The notes: generated from the letters alone by a model not told the origin. Positions 21,956 through 32,505 are shown, numbered from the stretch's first letter. The stretch: DNA of 64,000 nucleotides from Cepaea nemoralis (GCA_014155875.1 JACEFZ010021792.1:62001-126000), one strand, 5' to 3'. Made by a program: numbers and translations.

Positions 21956-22344
21956 ATCTATTGTTTGTGTCTTCGTTATTCAAATTCACTACGGGAAAAC
22001 ATTGTTTTGAATTTCTGAAGTTATGAAATTTTTAGGGGCTATTGATAATAGTGTGGAGGAAGCAGAATATCAGTTAACCAAAATAAATTTGGTTGACTGG
22101 ACAAACAAAACAGAAACTGAAGCTTTCTGGAGTGAAGTAAGACAATTTAAAGATGCCTCAGGTAACACAGCCCATTCTGTAGTGTAAGCCCTTTGAATGT
22201 GCGATGTCTGCCATGATACTACTCCATTCAAATGCTGATGTGGAAAGAGTTTTCAGTACTATAAATTATATAAAATCTAAACCAATAAGATTTGGCCTGA
22301 TGAGAGTAGGAAAATGCTGTTAAAATTATCAGCTCCGTTATCGT

Positions 22345-22735
22345 GTAGTTGTTGTTTGTCCATCAAGAATGATGATGACCATTCATTTCATCCAGTGGGG
22401 TTGAAAGTATAGAGCCGTGAGTTCTAAGATGGCTGATAAGGCCTATTATGGCTCGAAGTGTTCTTTGACAATGTGGGCAAAGAATGCTTGACGTTCCAGG
22501 AGGGAAATCTCCTGCAGTGGTATTTATGTCCAGCCTTTTCTTCACAGCTCTTGCAGTCCTGGTTGCTTCACAAGTGACTGCACCCTTATGTAATGATGTA
22601 CGCCACGAATTACGGTCTTTAGCAGCAGTCTCCCAGGTGTCAAGATGAATTCCAAAAGCTTTCAGTGAGATTTTCAGTGTCTTTAAAGTGTTTCCTCTGG
22701 CCGCCTTGGGAGCGTTTACGTGTGTGTATATCGTG
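22345..22735 (-). mobile_element. LINE 3' end with C2H2 finger (second copy)
   Basis: Nearly the same as 6241-6600. The minus-strand frame 22545-22363 ends in CPHCQRT and HLRTH, followed by the same untranslated end. It is 5'-truncated and inserted near the 3' end of the hAT gene. Confidence 0.85.
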
Positions 22736-22910
22736 TAGTAAAAGAAATTGGAACAGCTAAAGCATACCAGTCATTTTGAATCTGAAGATTCAACTTCATC
22801 ATCCAAGCTAATTGGGTCTAGTGAGACAGACATCAGTGAAGATGAGGACGTGATTCTATAGGGTAAGGTAAGTCACAGCGATATCTATGTAATTTCTTAC
22901 TTTCTCAATC

Positions 22911-22989
22911 TAGATATTTTTTCTAGATGTTTGCCAAGACAATCTAGATATTTCTAGATGTTTTCTGTCAAAGAAAACTGGCAACCCTG
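22911..22989. repeat. hAT-like right terminal repeat
   Basis: TCTAGATGTTT subterminal repeats, then TGGCAACCCTG, the inverse of CAGGGTTGCCA at 5573. Confidence 0.6.
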
Positions 22990-23039
22990 CCTGGCATGCA
23001 CCACTTGGTGTGGGTGAGATTGGTGTAATGGTAAGAAGT

Positions 23040-23470
23040 GGATGTGGTCGGGACCCTTTGGAATCGTTGTATAGTGCAGAAGAACGGATAGATCATCACG
23101 GCTGGGAGAGAATGGTGCTGCAGAGAGTGGTTAGAGATTCTGGTCGACACTCACAACTCTGAGGAAAGTCCAGATGGTGTCGCAAAAAAGACAAGTTATC
23201 ACAAACACCAGAAAGAGGCAGTCAGTCATTGTAAATGTAATTTTTGAGGCCACGTTATGAGAAGACACGAACTGGAACATGTTGTTGTGACAAGTGGAAA
23301 GGTGTGTGCAAAGAGAGTTTAAGAAAGACAACGAGAGAAAATTCTTGACATTCATGTGATTACAGCACGGAAGGGAGTCAACAATGAAATGATCCATGCC
23401 GTCGGCGTCGGAGATAACAATTTGTGGAGAAGCATGATCGCACATACTAGCTGGCAAGGCACTTGATGAT
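23040..23470 (+). mobile_element. LINE 3' end (RT C-terminal remnants)
   Basis: Translated remnants in changing frames include GHVMRR-like, VVTSGK, RQREKILD and, near the end, WRSMIAHTSWQGT, a typical LINE C-terminus. Related tails lie at 25430-25700 and 55690-55970, all on the plus strand. Confidence 0.6.
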
Positions 23471-24320
23471 GATATTTATAGCTTTCCAATAATTTATTTT
23501 ACTGATTTCTGTCAGTATATTTATAGCTTTTCAATGAGTGACTTTAGCTATTTCAGTCAGTATATATCTTTTCAGTAAGTGACTAGTGATTTCTGTCAGT
23601 AAATTTATAGCTTTTCAATTGAATAAGTGACTTTATTAATATAATATATAATATTATAAATTATTATATTATTATTATTTATAAATTATTGTAAATATAA
23701 AATATATTTTACATTACTGCATATTTTTAGGTTTCATCAATTAATTCCTTATTAATTCTCAGCTTACTGTATCTTATGTTTATTACACTTTATTCAAGTG
23801 GTTAGTGATCATTATACCTTGATATCATATAACTTCATGACCATATACTTGAAGACAAACAGAAGCTGAGCTGACATATTGTATGCTCCTGTAAAAAATA
23901 CAAAATAATACACAATTTATGTTATAACCATTTAGTTACTTGCTGTAATGGTTACAAGTAGTAATAAATATTTTACATAATAGGTTGTAAATTATTATCA
24001 CTGATTCATCAGACTTGTTTTGTTAACATAATAAATGGTGGCATTATGTTATGACATTAACTCTTTATGGTGCATTTGATGTTAATAATAACCACCTAAA
24101 TTAAGTAAACAGGTGAACAGCGCAGCATGTTACTTTCATCAGAGTTTGAGTAATGTGTGCTGTAATGTGTCACTACAGTTTATAACAACACATCTCATTA
24201 CTTTCTAAGTTAGAGGAATGTATCACTGCAATTTATACAAGCAGGGTGCATTATTTTCTTAGAACAATGTGGTTTACTCAGTACATAAAATAAAACAGGT
24301 AGCTCTATGGCATATACTTC
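23471..24320. other. AT-rich noncoding stretch with short tandem units
   Basis: Three imperfect copies of GTCAGTATATTTATAGCTTT with about 55-bp spacing lie at 23505-23625. They are followed by an AT run (23636-23720) and unassigned AT-rich sequence. No gene. Confidence 0.5.
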
Positions 24321-24639
24321 CATTGAGATGTGAAATGTTATGCCTTTACATATTCCAAGTCAAAGCATAATGAGATGGATGACCAGTTCCCTTCCTCATC
24401 AACTTTCCTTCCCAGGCAGTTCCCATTAAATTCCGAAAACTGTCCACAACAAATGAGTTCTGTCAACCCTAGAACTAATCTGCTGCCTTTTTCTCCTAGT
24501 GGAACTAAGTGCTCACCAACTCACGCCAAGCCCCTTGTAGACAATTTTCTTCGATTGGTTGGGTTATGCAGCTAAAGTTTTGTTAGGCGATGAGGTAGCC
24601 AGTCTTAGAACAACACCCTCCTTAGTCATCTCTTAACCA

Positions 24640-24880
24640 GTTCCAACCGGTTTTATGCAAACAGAAAAGAGTTTGTGTTAAATTTTAAATTACCATTGGG
24701 AAATAGATGCTCGACATTCGTACAATACCTGTGACTGTGTTTTAATTGTTTCAACTAAAGTATTATTCATTCATTTACTTCATATGATTTATAATTGTGC
24801 ACTATGCATCTGATGAGATGCAGCAAAATATGCCAGGCAATAAATCGTGCAAATATTGTTTGTGGATTCTGTGTTTAGAC
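24640..24880 (+). mobile_element. Penelope-like tail with decayed hammerhead-like motif
   Basis: Shares TTCCAACCGGTTTT, AATACCTGTGACT, CTGATGAGATGCAGC (from 24810) and GCCAGGCAATAAATC with copies at 44336-44690 and 49040-49300. The GAAA core reads AAAA here. Stem I TGCAT/GTGCA still pairs. Confidence 0.65.
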
Positions 24881-24959
24881 TAGGTGGTTGGTAGTTGAAA
24901 TCTATTTTGAGGCAGGAATTTTGTTATGACATTACTTCTGAACAGTCATTTATTCTTCT

Positions 24960-25172
24960 TCTTCAGCTTTCCGAGCCATTGATGTTCTTTGCTGCAAATA
25001 CAATCCGTCTCCATTCGTCTCTCTGGTGGACCTTCTCTTGCCAGTCGTTGATTCCAAGTACTTGTAGGTCTGTACATGTATTATCTTTCCACCGTCTTCT
25101 TGGTCTACCCCGGGGTCTACGGTCATTTATTTCCTGAGTGTAAGCGAGTTTTGTTTCCCTATTATCTTCCAT
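24960..25172 (-). mobile_element. LINE reverse-transcriptase C-terminus
   Basis: Minus-strand frame with the typical LINE tail RPRGRPRRRWKDNTCTDL, then DWQEKVHQRDEWRRIV. A strongly truncated copy. Confidence 0.75.
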
Positions 25173-25429
25173 TCATTTATTGGATTTCCAGTCATTTATT
25201 GGATTTCCAGTCATTTATTGGATTTCAGAAAATTGTTTGGGAGCTAAGCATCATCCATTTCATGTCATATGGTCAAGAAAGTATGGCTCAGTACCATAAC
25301 CCCAACAAGCCAGGTTGATATGGAGTGTTCATTATCATTTATGAGGACACATTACTATTTTCATTGACATTCTAGAGTATATGACAGGTGTAAAGTGAAG
25401 GATGGCCAAAATAAGTAACCTGAACATTA

Positions 25430-25700
25430 TGTGGAAGGCTGATTTACAAAAACAAACAACAGAAAGAGGCATTGATGATTTTTAACTAAATCGTGAGAAG
25501 ACAAACACTGGAATGTTGTGACAACTGCAAAGATTTGTGGAGAGAGAGATAGAGGAAGGCAGTCAGAAAACATTCTTGACAGTCTTGTATCATAGCACAG
25601 AAAGGAGTCAGCACACGAATTGATACAGGCCATTGGAGATCGCAGATCGGGAGAAACATTATTGCCCATACCAGTTAGCAAGGCTCTGATAATGAAAGAA
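25430..25700 (+). mobile_element. LINE 3' end, related to 23040-23470
   Basis: Aligns with 23190-23460 through CAGAAAGAGGCA, AATCGTGAGAAGACA, GAAAACATTCTTGACA and GGCCATTGGAGAT blocks. Degraded. Confidence 0.6.
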
Positions 25701-25721
25701 CCCTTTAACACACCATAAAGC

Positions 25722-26126
25722 AGTAGTTCCCAAGCGTTTCAAGCAGAGGGCCATATCTACTATTTTCCATAGTTAATCAGGCCACAACGTTATAAAATTA
25801 TAAAAGTTGTGCAATATCATTCTTACTTTTCCTAACTTAAATTTTAAATCAAGTTTAAAAAATCACTATTAATGTAATTAATTTACAATTATAACTGTTT
25901 TTCATAACCAGTTACTTAAGTTCAGATGCCAGTTTATCAGTGTCTGGGTATACATCTGTCATGCCCAAAGTCTTAAGCGCAGCTAGGTTACTGTCGGTGA
26001 GACTGGAACGTTACTTGTTTTGTATAACGGTCATTGCGGTAAATGACTGCTCGAGGCCTCGTGTTGCACTTTCTGACAACTGACGGGCCACAAGTGGCCA
26101 GCGGGCCGTGGTTTTGGGAACCTCTG
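25722..26126 (-). mobile_element. Internally deleted hAT transposon
   Basis: Ends CAGTAGTTCCCAA and TTGGGAACCTCTG are inverted copies. They are flanked by the 8-mers CCATAAAG (25714-25721) and CCCTAAAG (26127-26134), seven of eight identical. Read on the minus strand it keeps the transposase C-terminus (ATRGLEQSFTAM, RSSLTDSNLAALKTLG, PDTDKLASELK), so it is a deletion derivative of an autonomous element. Confidence 0.85.
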
Positions 26127-26290
26127 CCCTAAAGCATATAGGGTATATGGTGCTAGCCCCATATTTTTATAGACAAACCAAACAATTTAAATATATGCCG
26201 ACCGCTTTTACTTCTCAGGATATTTCCTGGCACCCATTTTAGGCTGGGTTGACCTGGGCTTTATTTTTGTTGCACACTCAGATAATACAT

Positions 26291-26510
26291 TCAGCGGAGC
26301 AGCTGGCTGAGTGGCTAGAATGCCGGGCTCTCATTCGAGAGACCCGGGTTCGAATCCTCGGTAAGGTGTGGAATTTTTTCTGTCCGGGGCAAAAAGAAAA
26401 CGCTAACCTGCACAGTTCGCTGCAACTGTACTAGCCATGTGGCCTTAATTCCTCAGACTCAAGACCCCTCTGTCCTACACCGCAAGGTGCTATAGGCAGT
26501 AAATGACAGT
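26291..26510 (+). repeat. SINE-C copy with intact Pol III promoter boxes
   Basis: A tRNA-like head with box A TGGCTGAGTGG (26304-26314) and box B GGTTCGAATCC (26347-26357), both matching consensus. The body has AAAACGCTAACCTG, ACAGTTCGC, CTAGCCA, TAATTCCTCAGACTC and CTACACCGCAAGGTGCTATA. Other copies: 53261-53512 (-) and 56090-56285 (+). The body shows it is a SINE, not a tRNA gene. Confidence 0.8.
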
Positions 26511-26937
26511 TTTATGACTCAGATAACTTCCTAAGTGCTTTAATCCTTCTAAAGTATGTCTCATACAGTGCAAATACTAGCACCAGCAAAGATTCACTAT
26601 ATGTCTATTAGAACCCCACATGGTATAAGTATTATTTTTTTGGGGTAAGTTTTCTAATTTTTAATTGTTTCCTAGGCAGTGGACAGTTATTTTCAATTTA
26701 CAACTGCCAGGGGATTTTTTAAATGTATGTAATCTACACTTGGGCCCACCTGGGTTTTCACTCTTTCTAAAATAAACAACTACAAGCCAAATTCACTACT
26801 CCTGCATCAATGGGAATACAACATTTTCACGTAACTTATTTTGTAGAAATCATCACTATGAATTGTAAAGGGCCTGCTTGAATCAGAGGCGGGCGCCACC
26901 CCATACCTGACTCCTTATTTCCTTTGTTTTAACATAT

Positions 26938-27186
26938 ACGCTGGCACTGTGGTGAAGGGGTTACGAATGCAGTTCGTAATCCTGCATACCCACGTTCGAA
27001 ACACAGCTGTGGGCGATTTGGCAGCAGACCGCCTTGCTTTGGTTTTTTATGAAATGGTATGGGTGCCGGTCGTTCAGAAAGCAATGGCAAACTACTGAAT
27101 ATAAACTTGCCCAGGAATCACAAACAGCCAAAAATGAGGGGTTGACTGCTACATCCTGTAAAGGATATGCAACTAACTTTTTTTGT
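26938..27186 (+). repeat. SINE-A copy, best preserved
   Basis: A tRNA-like head (CACTGTGGTGAAGGGGTTAC, box B relic CGTTCGAAACACAG) and the full body through CCTGTAAAGGATATGCAACT. Useful as reference for the family. Confidence 0.8.
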
Positions 27187-27319
27187 CAACAGATACACCT
27201 GATGAAGCAAAACTACAGAAAGAATATCTAAGATGACAGCACTAGTTTGTAAACACAAGTGTGCTGCGATGATTGGAACCAGGTCACAACATTGCATTAC
27301 TTCTTCCTCCTTTCATCTC

Positions 27320-27823
27320 CCTGTAAAGCCTAGGCTCGCAACCAACACATGCGTAAAGCCTAGGCTCGCAACCAACACATGCCAAACCTGTAAAGCCTAG
27401 GCTCGCAACCAACACATGCCAAACCTGTAAAGCCTCGGCTGGCAACCAACACATGCCAAACCTGTAAAGCCCTGGCTCGCAACCAACACATGCCAAACCT
27501 GTAAAGCCTCGGCTGGCAACCAACACATGCCAAACCTGTAAAGCCTCGGCTGGCAACCAACACATGCCAAACCTGTAAAGCCTAGGCTGGCAACCAACAC
27601 ATGCCAAACCTGTAAAGCCCAGGCTGGCAACCAACACATGCCAAACCTGTAAAGCCTAGGCTGGCAACCAACACATGCCAAACCTGTAAAGCCTCGGCTG
27701 GCAACCAACACATGCCAAACCTGTAAAGCCTAGGCTGGCAACCAACACATGCCAAACCTGTAAAGCCTAGGCTGGCAACCAACACATGCCAAACCTGTAA
27801 AGCCTAGGCTGGCAACCAACACA
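27320..27823. repeat. 37-bp minisatellite, main block
   Basis: About fourteen copies of a 37-bp unit built on AAACCTGTAAAGCC, TAGGCTGGCAACC and AACACATGCC. Units vary mainly at TAGGCTGG, TCGGCTGG, CTGGCTCG. The array is interrupted by a LINE and its last units lie at 28556-28610. The reading frames through it are artefacts of a period not divisible by three. Confidence 0.95.
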
Positions 27824-28555
27824 TTTAGTTAGTCTTTCCTCTTGAGCCTAAGGCGGCGCATAGGGCAGAAGTCCTGTCTCTCCATGCTTGGCGATTCGCT
27901 GCTACCTGTTGTAGATCTTGGATATTTACTTGGCCATTGAATGAGCCTTCTCTAATGATGGTTCTACGCAGGGTCTCTCTTGGTCTTCCCCGTTTTCTTT
28001 TCCCTACTGGTGACCATATGAGGGCTTGGTAGGGGAGTCTTGACTTGTCCATTCTGAGTACATGGCCGATGTAGTTCCAACGGCGTCTTCTTATGAAATT
28101 GGATACTGTATCTTGCTTAGTCTCTTGTCTTATTTGCGAATTGGTTCTGAAGTCTGTCCAGTGGATGTTTAGAAGTCTTCTAAGACATTTGTTCTCAAAA
28201 TTGTCTAATTTTTTATCTAAAGCTACCGTTGATTTCCAACTTTCACATCCATACGTTAACACTGGAATCACACAAGAGTTGAAGATTTTAAGTTTTGTGT
28301 GTTTGCTGAGTGTCTTTAACTTCCAGATGTTTGACAGTTTATTGAAGGCACTAGATGCCAGTGCGATTCTAGATGATATTTCTGGTGTTGAGTCCCCTGT
28401 AGATGTCATTTTGCTTCCTAGGTATGTAAAGCTGTTGACTTTTTCAAGAACGTAGCTGTTCAATTGGGTGTCATCTGAACTGTTGGTAAGATCAATAGTC
28501 TTTGTTTTTGTGGTGTTAATTTGGAGACCAATTTGCCCTGAAACAAACATTTTGC
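27824..28555 (-). mobile_element. LINE reverse-transcriptase C-terminal fragment inside the minisatellite
   Basis: Minus-strand frame with TKTIDLTN, FTYLGSKMTSTGDS, LTYGCESWKS, CLRRLLNIHWTDF, WNYIGHVLRMDKSRLP, KRKRGRPRETLRRTI and WRDRTSALCAALGS. It ends at an ACTAACTAAA-type tail. Minisatellite units (GCAACCAACACAT and GCAAGCAACACAT) stand on both sides as target duplication. Confidence 0.85.
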
Positions 28556-28610
28556 AAGCAACACATGCCAAACCTGTAAAGCCTAGGCTGGCAACCAACA
28601 CATGCCTAGC
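28556..28610. repeat. 37-bp minisatellite, detached end
   Basis: One and a half units identical in sequence to the block ending at 27823. They are displaced by the LINE. Confidence 0.9.
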
Positions 28611-28970
28611 CTTGTGTAGACTTGATCATGATTGGTTGGATTTTGCAGCAATTAGATGAAGTATCAACTTATTAAGCAGTGCTCTAGTTTATGTGAACCC
28701 CTTAGCAATTATACCCCTATAGTGGCATTTACTATGGACTTGTTTATATCTCACCTCCCTGTAAGAAGACAAACAACTGTCCTAACTAAGAAGACCATAC
28801 AATTGTCCTAAGAAGACATACAACTGTCCTAAGTAGTTAACAATGTAGGAAAGGATGTATCTGATGTGTTTACAACCAATGTGTTATTGGAATAATCAGT
28901 TATCTGTTGGAGTATTATTCTTGCCCTCCAGACATGTTCATTGGTGGACAGATTCTCTCTCCCCCCTCCA
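28611..28970. other. Noncoding stretch
   Basis: No gene is visible. A short motif, AAGAAGACATACAACTGTCC, is present in about three imperfect copies at 28755-28830. Confidence 0.4.
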
Positions 28971-29310
28971 TTTCTGCTTCAGCATGTGGTGAGACTCCCC
29001 ATTCTCCCACTGTGCCTCTCGTATCTTACCATGTAAATTCTTACTCCCAAGTCTCTCATTTTAGACCATGATATGGATTCACTGCTTTCAAAGTCCTCCG
29101 CTTTCCACATCTCCCTAAGGGCATTAATAATATTGGCATGATCCATGAGCTGGCCATCTGCAGGGGATACAGAGCCAGCAAGTTTGCCAGCTCGTTCATT
29201 TCCCTCAACTCCCGCATGTCCCGGAATGAAGATGAAGGTGACTCTATGAACAGCAGACATCCGCAGTGATTCAGTCCACTGTCTGCATATGGAACTTGCC
29301 TCAACTTTTC
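28971..29310 (-). mobile_element. LINE RNase H end fragment
   Basis: Minus-strand frame with the RNase H C-terminal block FIFIPGHAGVEGNERAGKLAG, then IINALREMW. The same family is longer at 56290-57553 ([19 protein letters not shown]). Confidence 0.8.
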
Positions 29311-29589
29311 AGGTCTTGCTCGTTGAATCAGGACATATCAGTATCCACACCTTACATTTGCTGCAGGAGATGGAACATATGTGGAATTGTTCGGCATGCT
29401 ATGATGTTGATTCTTAGAGACAAGACTTTATTGGCTGAAAAGAAGAAAGATAGCCAACTCAGCTAAAACTTTTGTCATTTGGTATTGCATGTGGCAGACA
29501 TAGTGAAAGGTGATGATGACTTCAACATATTCATAATCATTGCACTAGATGAATTATCAGCATTCCCACACTCTGACAACTGCTGAGAG

Positions 29590-29725
29590 TTAAAGTTAGT
29601 TGCATATCCTTTACAGGACACCGCAGTCACACCAGGATTTTTTTTAGCTGTTTGTGATTTCTTGGCAGGTTTATGTTCAGTAGTTTGCCATTGCTTTCTG
29701 AACGACTGGCACTCACATCTGCTGA
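29590..29725 (-). repeat. SINE-A 3' half
   Basis: Reverse orientation: AGTTGCATATCCTTTACAGG, GATTTCTTGGCAGG, TAGTTTGCCATTGCTTTCTG. The head is missing. Confidence 0.7.
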
Positions 29726-29796
29726 GAGAGACAGTTGAAATGGGTGTGTCTTGAGTGCCATGAAGTTAATTCTAATCGGTAAATCATTCAGGTCTC

Positions 29797-30715
29797 TGTG
29801 TGAAGTGATCAAGCCACCTGCTCAGCACTAAAGGTTCTGGGTTCATTTTTGGACTTGGTCTTTCGGTTCATGAGTGCAATGAAGTTGTCTCTGAGGCTAC
29901 AGAGTTCGTGCTTTGTGTGAGGCTTTCGGCAGGCTGCTCTGTGGAAAGACATCAACCCATATGGGATCAAACTATGATGCAATGAAGTTGTCTCTGAGGC
30001 TACAGAGTTCGTGCTTTGTGTGAGGCTTTCGGCAGGCTGCTCTGAGGAAAGACATCAACCCATATGGGATCAAACTATGATGCAATGAAGTTGTCTCTGA
30101 GGCTACAGAGTTCGTGCTTTGTGCGAGGCTTTCGGCAGGCTGCTCTGTGGAAAGACATCAACCCATATGGGATCAAACTATGATGCAATGAAGTTGTCTC
30201 TGAGGCTACAGGAGTTCGTGCTTTGTGTGAGGCTTTCGGCAGGCTGCTCTGTGGAAAGACATCAACCCATATGGGATCAAACTATGATGCAATGAAGTTG
30301 TCTCTGAGGCTACAGAGTTCGTGCTTTGTGCGAGGCTTTCGGCAGGCTGCTCTGTGGAAAGACATCAACCCATATGGGATCAAACTATGATGCAATGAAG
30401 TTGTCTCTGAGGCTACAGAGTTCGTGCTTTGTGCGAGGCTTTCGGCAGGCCGCTCTGTGGAAAGACATCAACCCATATGGGATCAAACTATGATGCAATG
30501 AAGTTGTCTCTGAGGCTACAGAGTTCGTGCTTTGTGCGAGGCTTTCGGCAGGCTGCTCTGTGGAAAGACATCAACCCATATGGGATCAAACTATGATGCA
30601 ATGAAGTTGTCTCTGAGGCTACAGAGTTCGTGCTTTGTGTGAGGCTTTCGGCAGGCCGCTCTGTGGAAAGACATCAACCCATATGGGATCAAACTCGATG
30701 CAATGAAGTCAACCA
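29797..30715 (+). repeat. 103-bp satellite grown from a SINE-E body
   Basis: A single tRNA-like head (29797-29880, with a TTCTGGGTTCA box-B relic) is followed by about eight head-to-tail copies of a 103-bp unit. The unit starts GAAGTTGTCTCTGAGGCTAC and contains GTTCGTGCTTTGTG, GAGGCTTTCGGCAGG, GGAAAGACATCAACCC and ATGGGATCAAACT. Unit starts: 29881, 29984, 30087, 30190, 30294, 30397, 30500, 30603. The single-copy form of the same SINE is at 49793-50020. Units are nearly identical, so the array is young or homogenised. Confidence 0.9.
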
Positions 30716-31149
30716 TCTTGCCTTTAAAATCTCGTTTAGTAAATAAGTCAATATGGTATCCTGAGTTCAGTGAAATCCTACTTAGCAAATCAATCCATCT
30801 AGTGTCTCAAGAGCAATGTTAATTCTAATTACGTCTGGTAAATTAGTGTTACTACACTTCCCTTTCAAGTTCCGGTACGACACAGGCACATGAACTCAAT
30901 CACAAAAACAAAATAAATGTATATAACCATATTTATTTTCATAAATCTATACAAATTACATGACACAACTCAAACACAAAATAATATTCTACCCCTCACC
31001 ACAGCAGACATTAAACAGAGAAGCAACAATATGGAAACAACAGTACTGAGATAGTTGTTTCTGAGATCATGTCAAAGTTACGTATTTACATTACAAACTC
31101 TCAGACTTAAAAGTTGAGTACACAATTTTCAGTTAGAATATTCATGTTT
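30716..31149. other. Noncoding stretch
   Basis: No gene or repeat recognised. Confidence 0.4.
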
Positions 31150-31390
31150 TGGCTCGTACAGTCATATATGTGGCTTAGTGAATGCAGATTCACAATTCCC
31201 CAACATACTGAGCCCAGGGTTCAAAATCAGACGTAGACAATTTGGCAGCAGATCACTTTGCGTTGATTTCGACAGTATGAGATTCTGCTGTTCATAAAGC
31301 ATAGCAGACTACTAATGTAAAACTGCCCAGTAAACCACAAACAGTCAACAAATATTGGGATTGATTACAATTGCAGCAAACTTATATTTA
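31150..31390 (+). repeat. SINE-A copy, diverged
   Basis: Tail and body blocks (TTTGGCAGCAGATCACTTTG, AAACCACAAACAGTC, ATTGGGATTGATTACAA) in family order. The head retains CCAGGGTTCAAAATC as box-B relic. Confidence 0.55.
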
Positions 31391-31432
31391 GCCATACATG
31401 CAAGTGAATCTTAGACTTAATGTTTCGATGAA

Positions 31433-31640
31433 ATTTCTGGATCTTTACCAGTCAGATTATATACAGTAAATACTCCCCTCAAAGTGAAGACAGATTATAT
31501 AAGTAAATGCTCCCCTCAAAATTAAGACAGATTATATAAAGTAAATACTCCCCTCAAAGTGAAGACAGATTAGTTAAAGTAAATACTCCCCTCAAGGTGA
31601 AGACATTATATAAAGTAAGAATTTCTCTCAAAGTGAATTC
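31433..31640. repeat. Short minisatellite of about 37 bp
   Basis: Five imperfect copies of GTAAATACTCCCCTCAAAGT plus GAAGACAGATTATATAA. Confidence 0.8.
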
Positions 31641-31779
31641 ACAATGCTTCAAATAAAATGCAAGAAGAGAAAAATGTGTGGTACAGGATTACTCGGTGTA
31701 TTCCTGTCAGATGTATAGCTTCATGCAGATATGACAGGAAGCTGTCAACATCATTGGTCATGCTATGAGAACAGAAAAA

Positions 31780-32503
31780 GGACTGAGGCATGTTATCATG
31801 CAAAGAGTTAGGAAGAAAATACAACCTGAAAAAAGGAGAACAATGTGGGTTTGTAGAAGGCAAGGGTACAACAAATGCAGTGTATATACTGAGAACAGTA
31901 ATTGAGTGTTCTATAGAAGTAAATAAAGATCTACACCTTTGCTTTATTGACTACACAAAGGCTTTTGATAAAGTGAGATGTCACCATGATAAGGATGTTT
32001 GAAGATCTACAAATTGATGGAAAAGACCTTAAACTTGTAAAAAGAACATATATTGGAAACAACAAGCTGCCATAAGAATTGATAATGAAGTATCAGCCTA
32101 TTATGAGAGGTGTAAGACACGGATGTGTAATGTCTCCAGATCTTTTTTCCCTGTACAGTGAACATATTTTCAGAAATATAGAAGATATGGAAGGAATCAA
32201 CATTGGTGGGACAATACATCAATAACATTAGATATGCTGATGATACAGTCTTGATTGCAGACAATGAACAGGACCTGCAACATTTAGTAGATGCGGTTGT
32301 TGCACACAGTGAACAACCAGGGTTAGAATTGAATTGTAAGAAGACAGATTATGGTCGTCACTTGGAAGAAGATAATACGCAATGTAATATACATACTCTT
32401 AAACAAGTGAATCAGTACAGTTATCTTGGAACAGTCATAACATTTGATGGGCTGATGCCTTGAAGAAATTAGAACAAGAATTGCCATTGCGAAGGTAGCC
32501 GTT
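31780..32503 (+). mobile_element. RTE-like LINE reverse transcriptase, part before the mariner
   Basis: Frames carry [50 protein letters not shown] (catalytic Asp pair present) and [14 protein letters not shown]. Several stops and frameshifts are present. The coding continues beyond the mariner at 33138. Related copies: 34810-35290 (+), 39905-41200 (-), 50285-51150 (-). Confidence 0.8.
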
Positions 32504-32505
32504 TA

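Larger units (their letters stand above)
21707..22016. mobile_element. Penelope-like element tail, two hammerhead-like copies head to head
   Basis: The two halves of the hAT gene are separated by an insert flanked by the repeated AAGTTATGAAATTT (ending 21706, and again from 22018). Its left part is the same sequence as its right part but inverted. Each part contains CTGANGA, GATGCAGC, GAAA and GGCAATA in order, as in the tail of the Penelope element at 63500-63710. No RT remains. Confidence 0.75.
20036..22870 (+). pseudogene. hAT-family transposase, fragmented by insertions
   Basis: Pieces of one hAT-type transposase lie in order: CKTRWLSIQPAVEMIV (about 20063), QFLIFLQPILSEVQKVNKLF (about 20600), LVPLFKQLKQKLPKNLY (about 20905), FLGAIDNSVEEAE (about 22030), WTNKTETEAFW, the C-terminal dimerisation block LLHSNADVERVFSTIN (about 22222), and a Ser/Asp/Glu-rich tail (22770-22858). 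Four insertions (20196-20580, 20958-21609, 21707-22016 and about 22345-22735) interrupt it. Across the first three the reading can be followed from one side to the other, although the flanking coding has further lesions. The TGGCAACCCTG end at 22989 is probably its right terminus. Confidence 0.8.

Noticed and set aside
5565..22997. Proof of a single hAT element across the nest
   Set aside because: The end repeats match, but the outside 8-mers AATACAAG and CCTGGCAT do not, so a single element is only a possibility.
26291..26370. A tRNA gene
   Set aside because: The promoter boxes are perfect, but the sequence continues into a repeated SINE body and lacks a clean acceptor stem.
27284..27785. 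Several long minus-strand frames rich in Gly, Leu and Cys
   Set aside because: All are readings of the 37-bp minisatellite in different frames.
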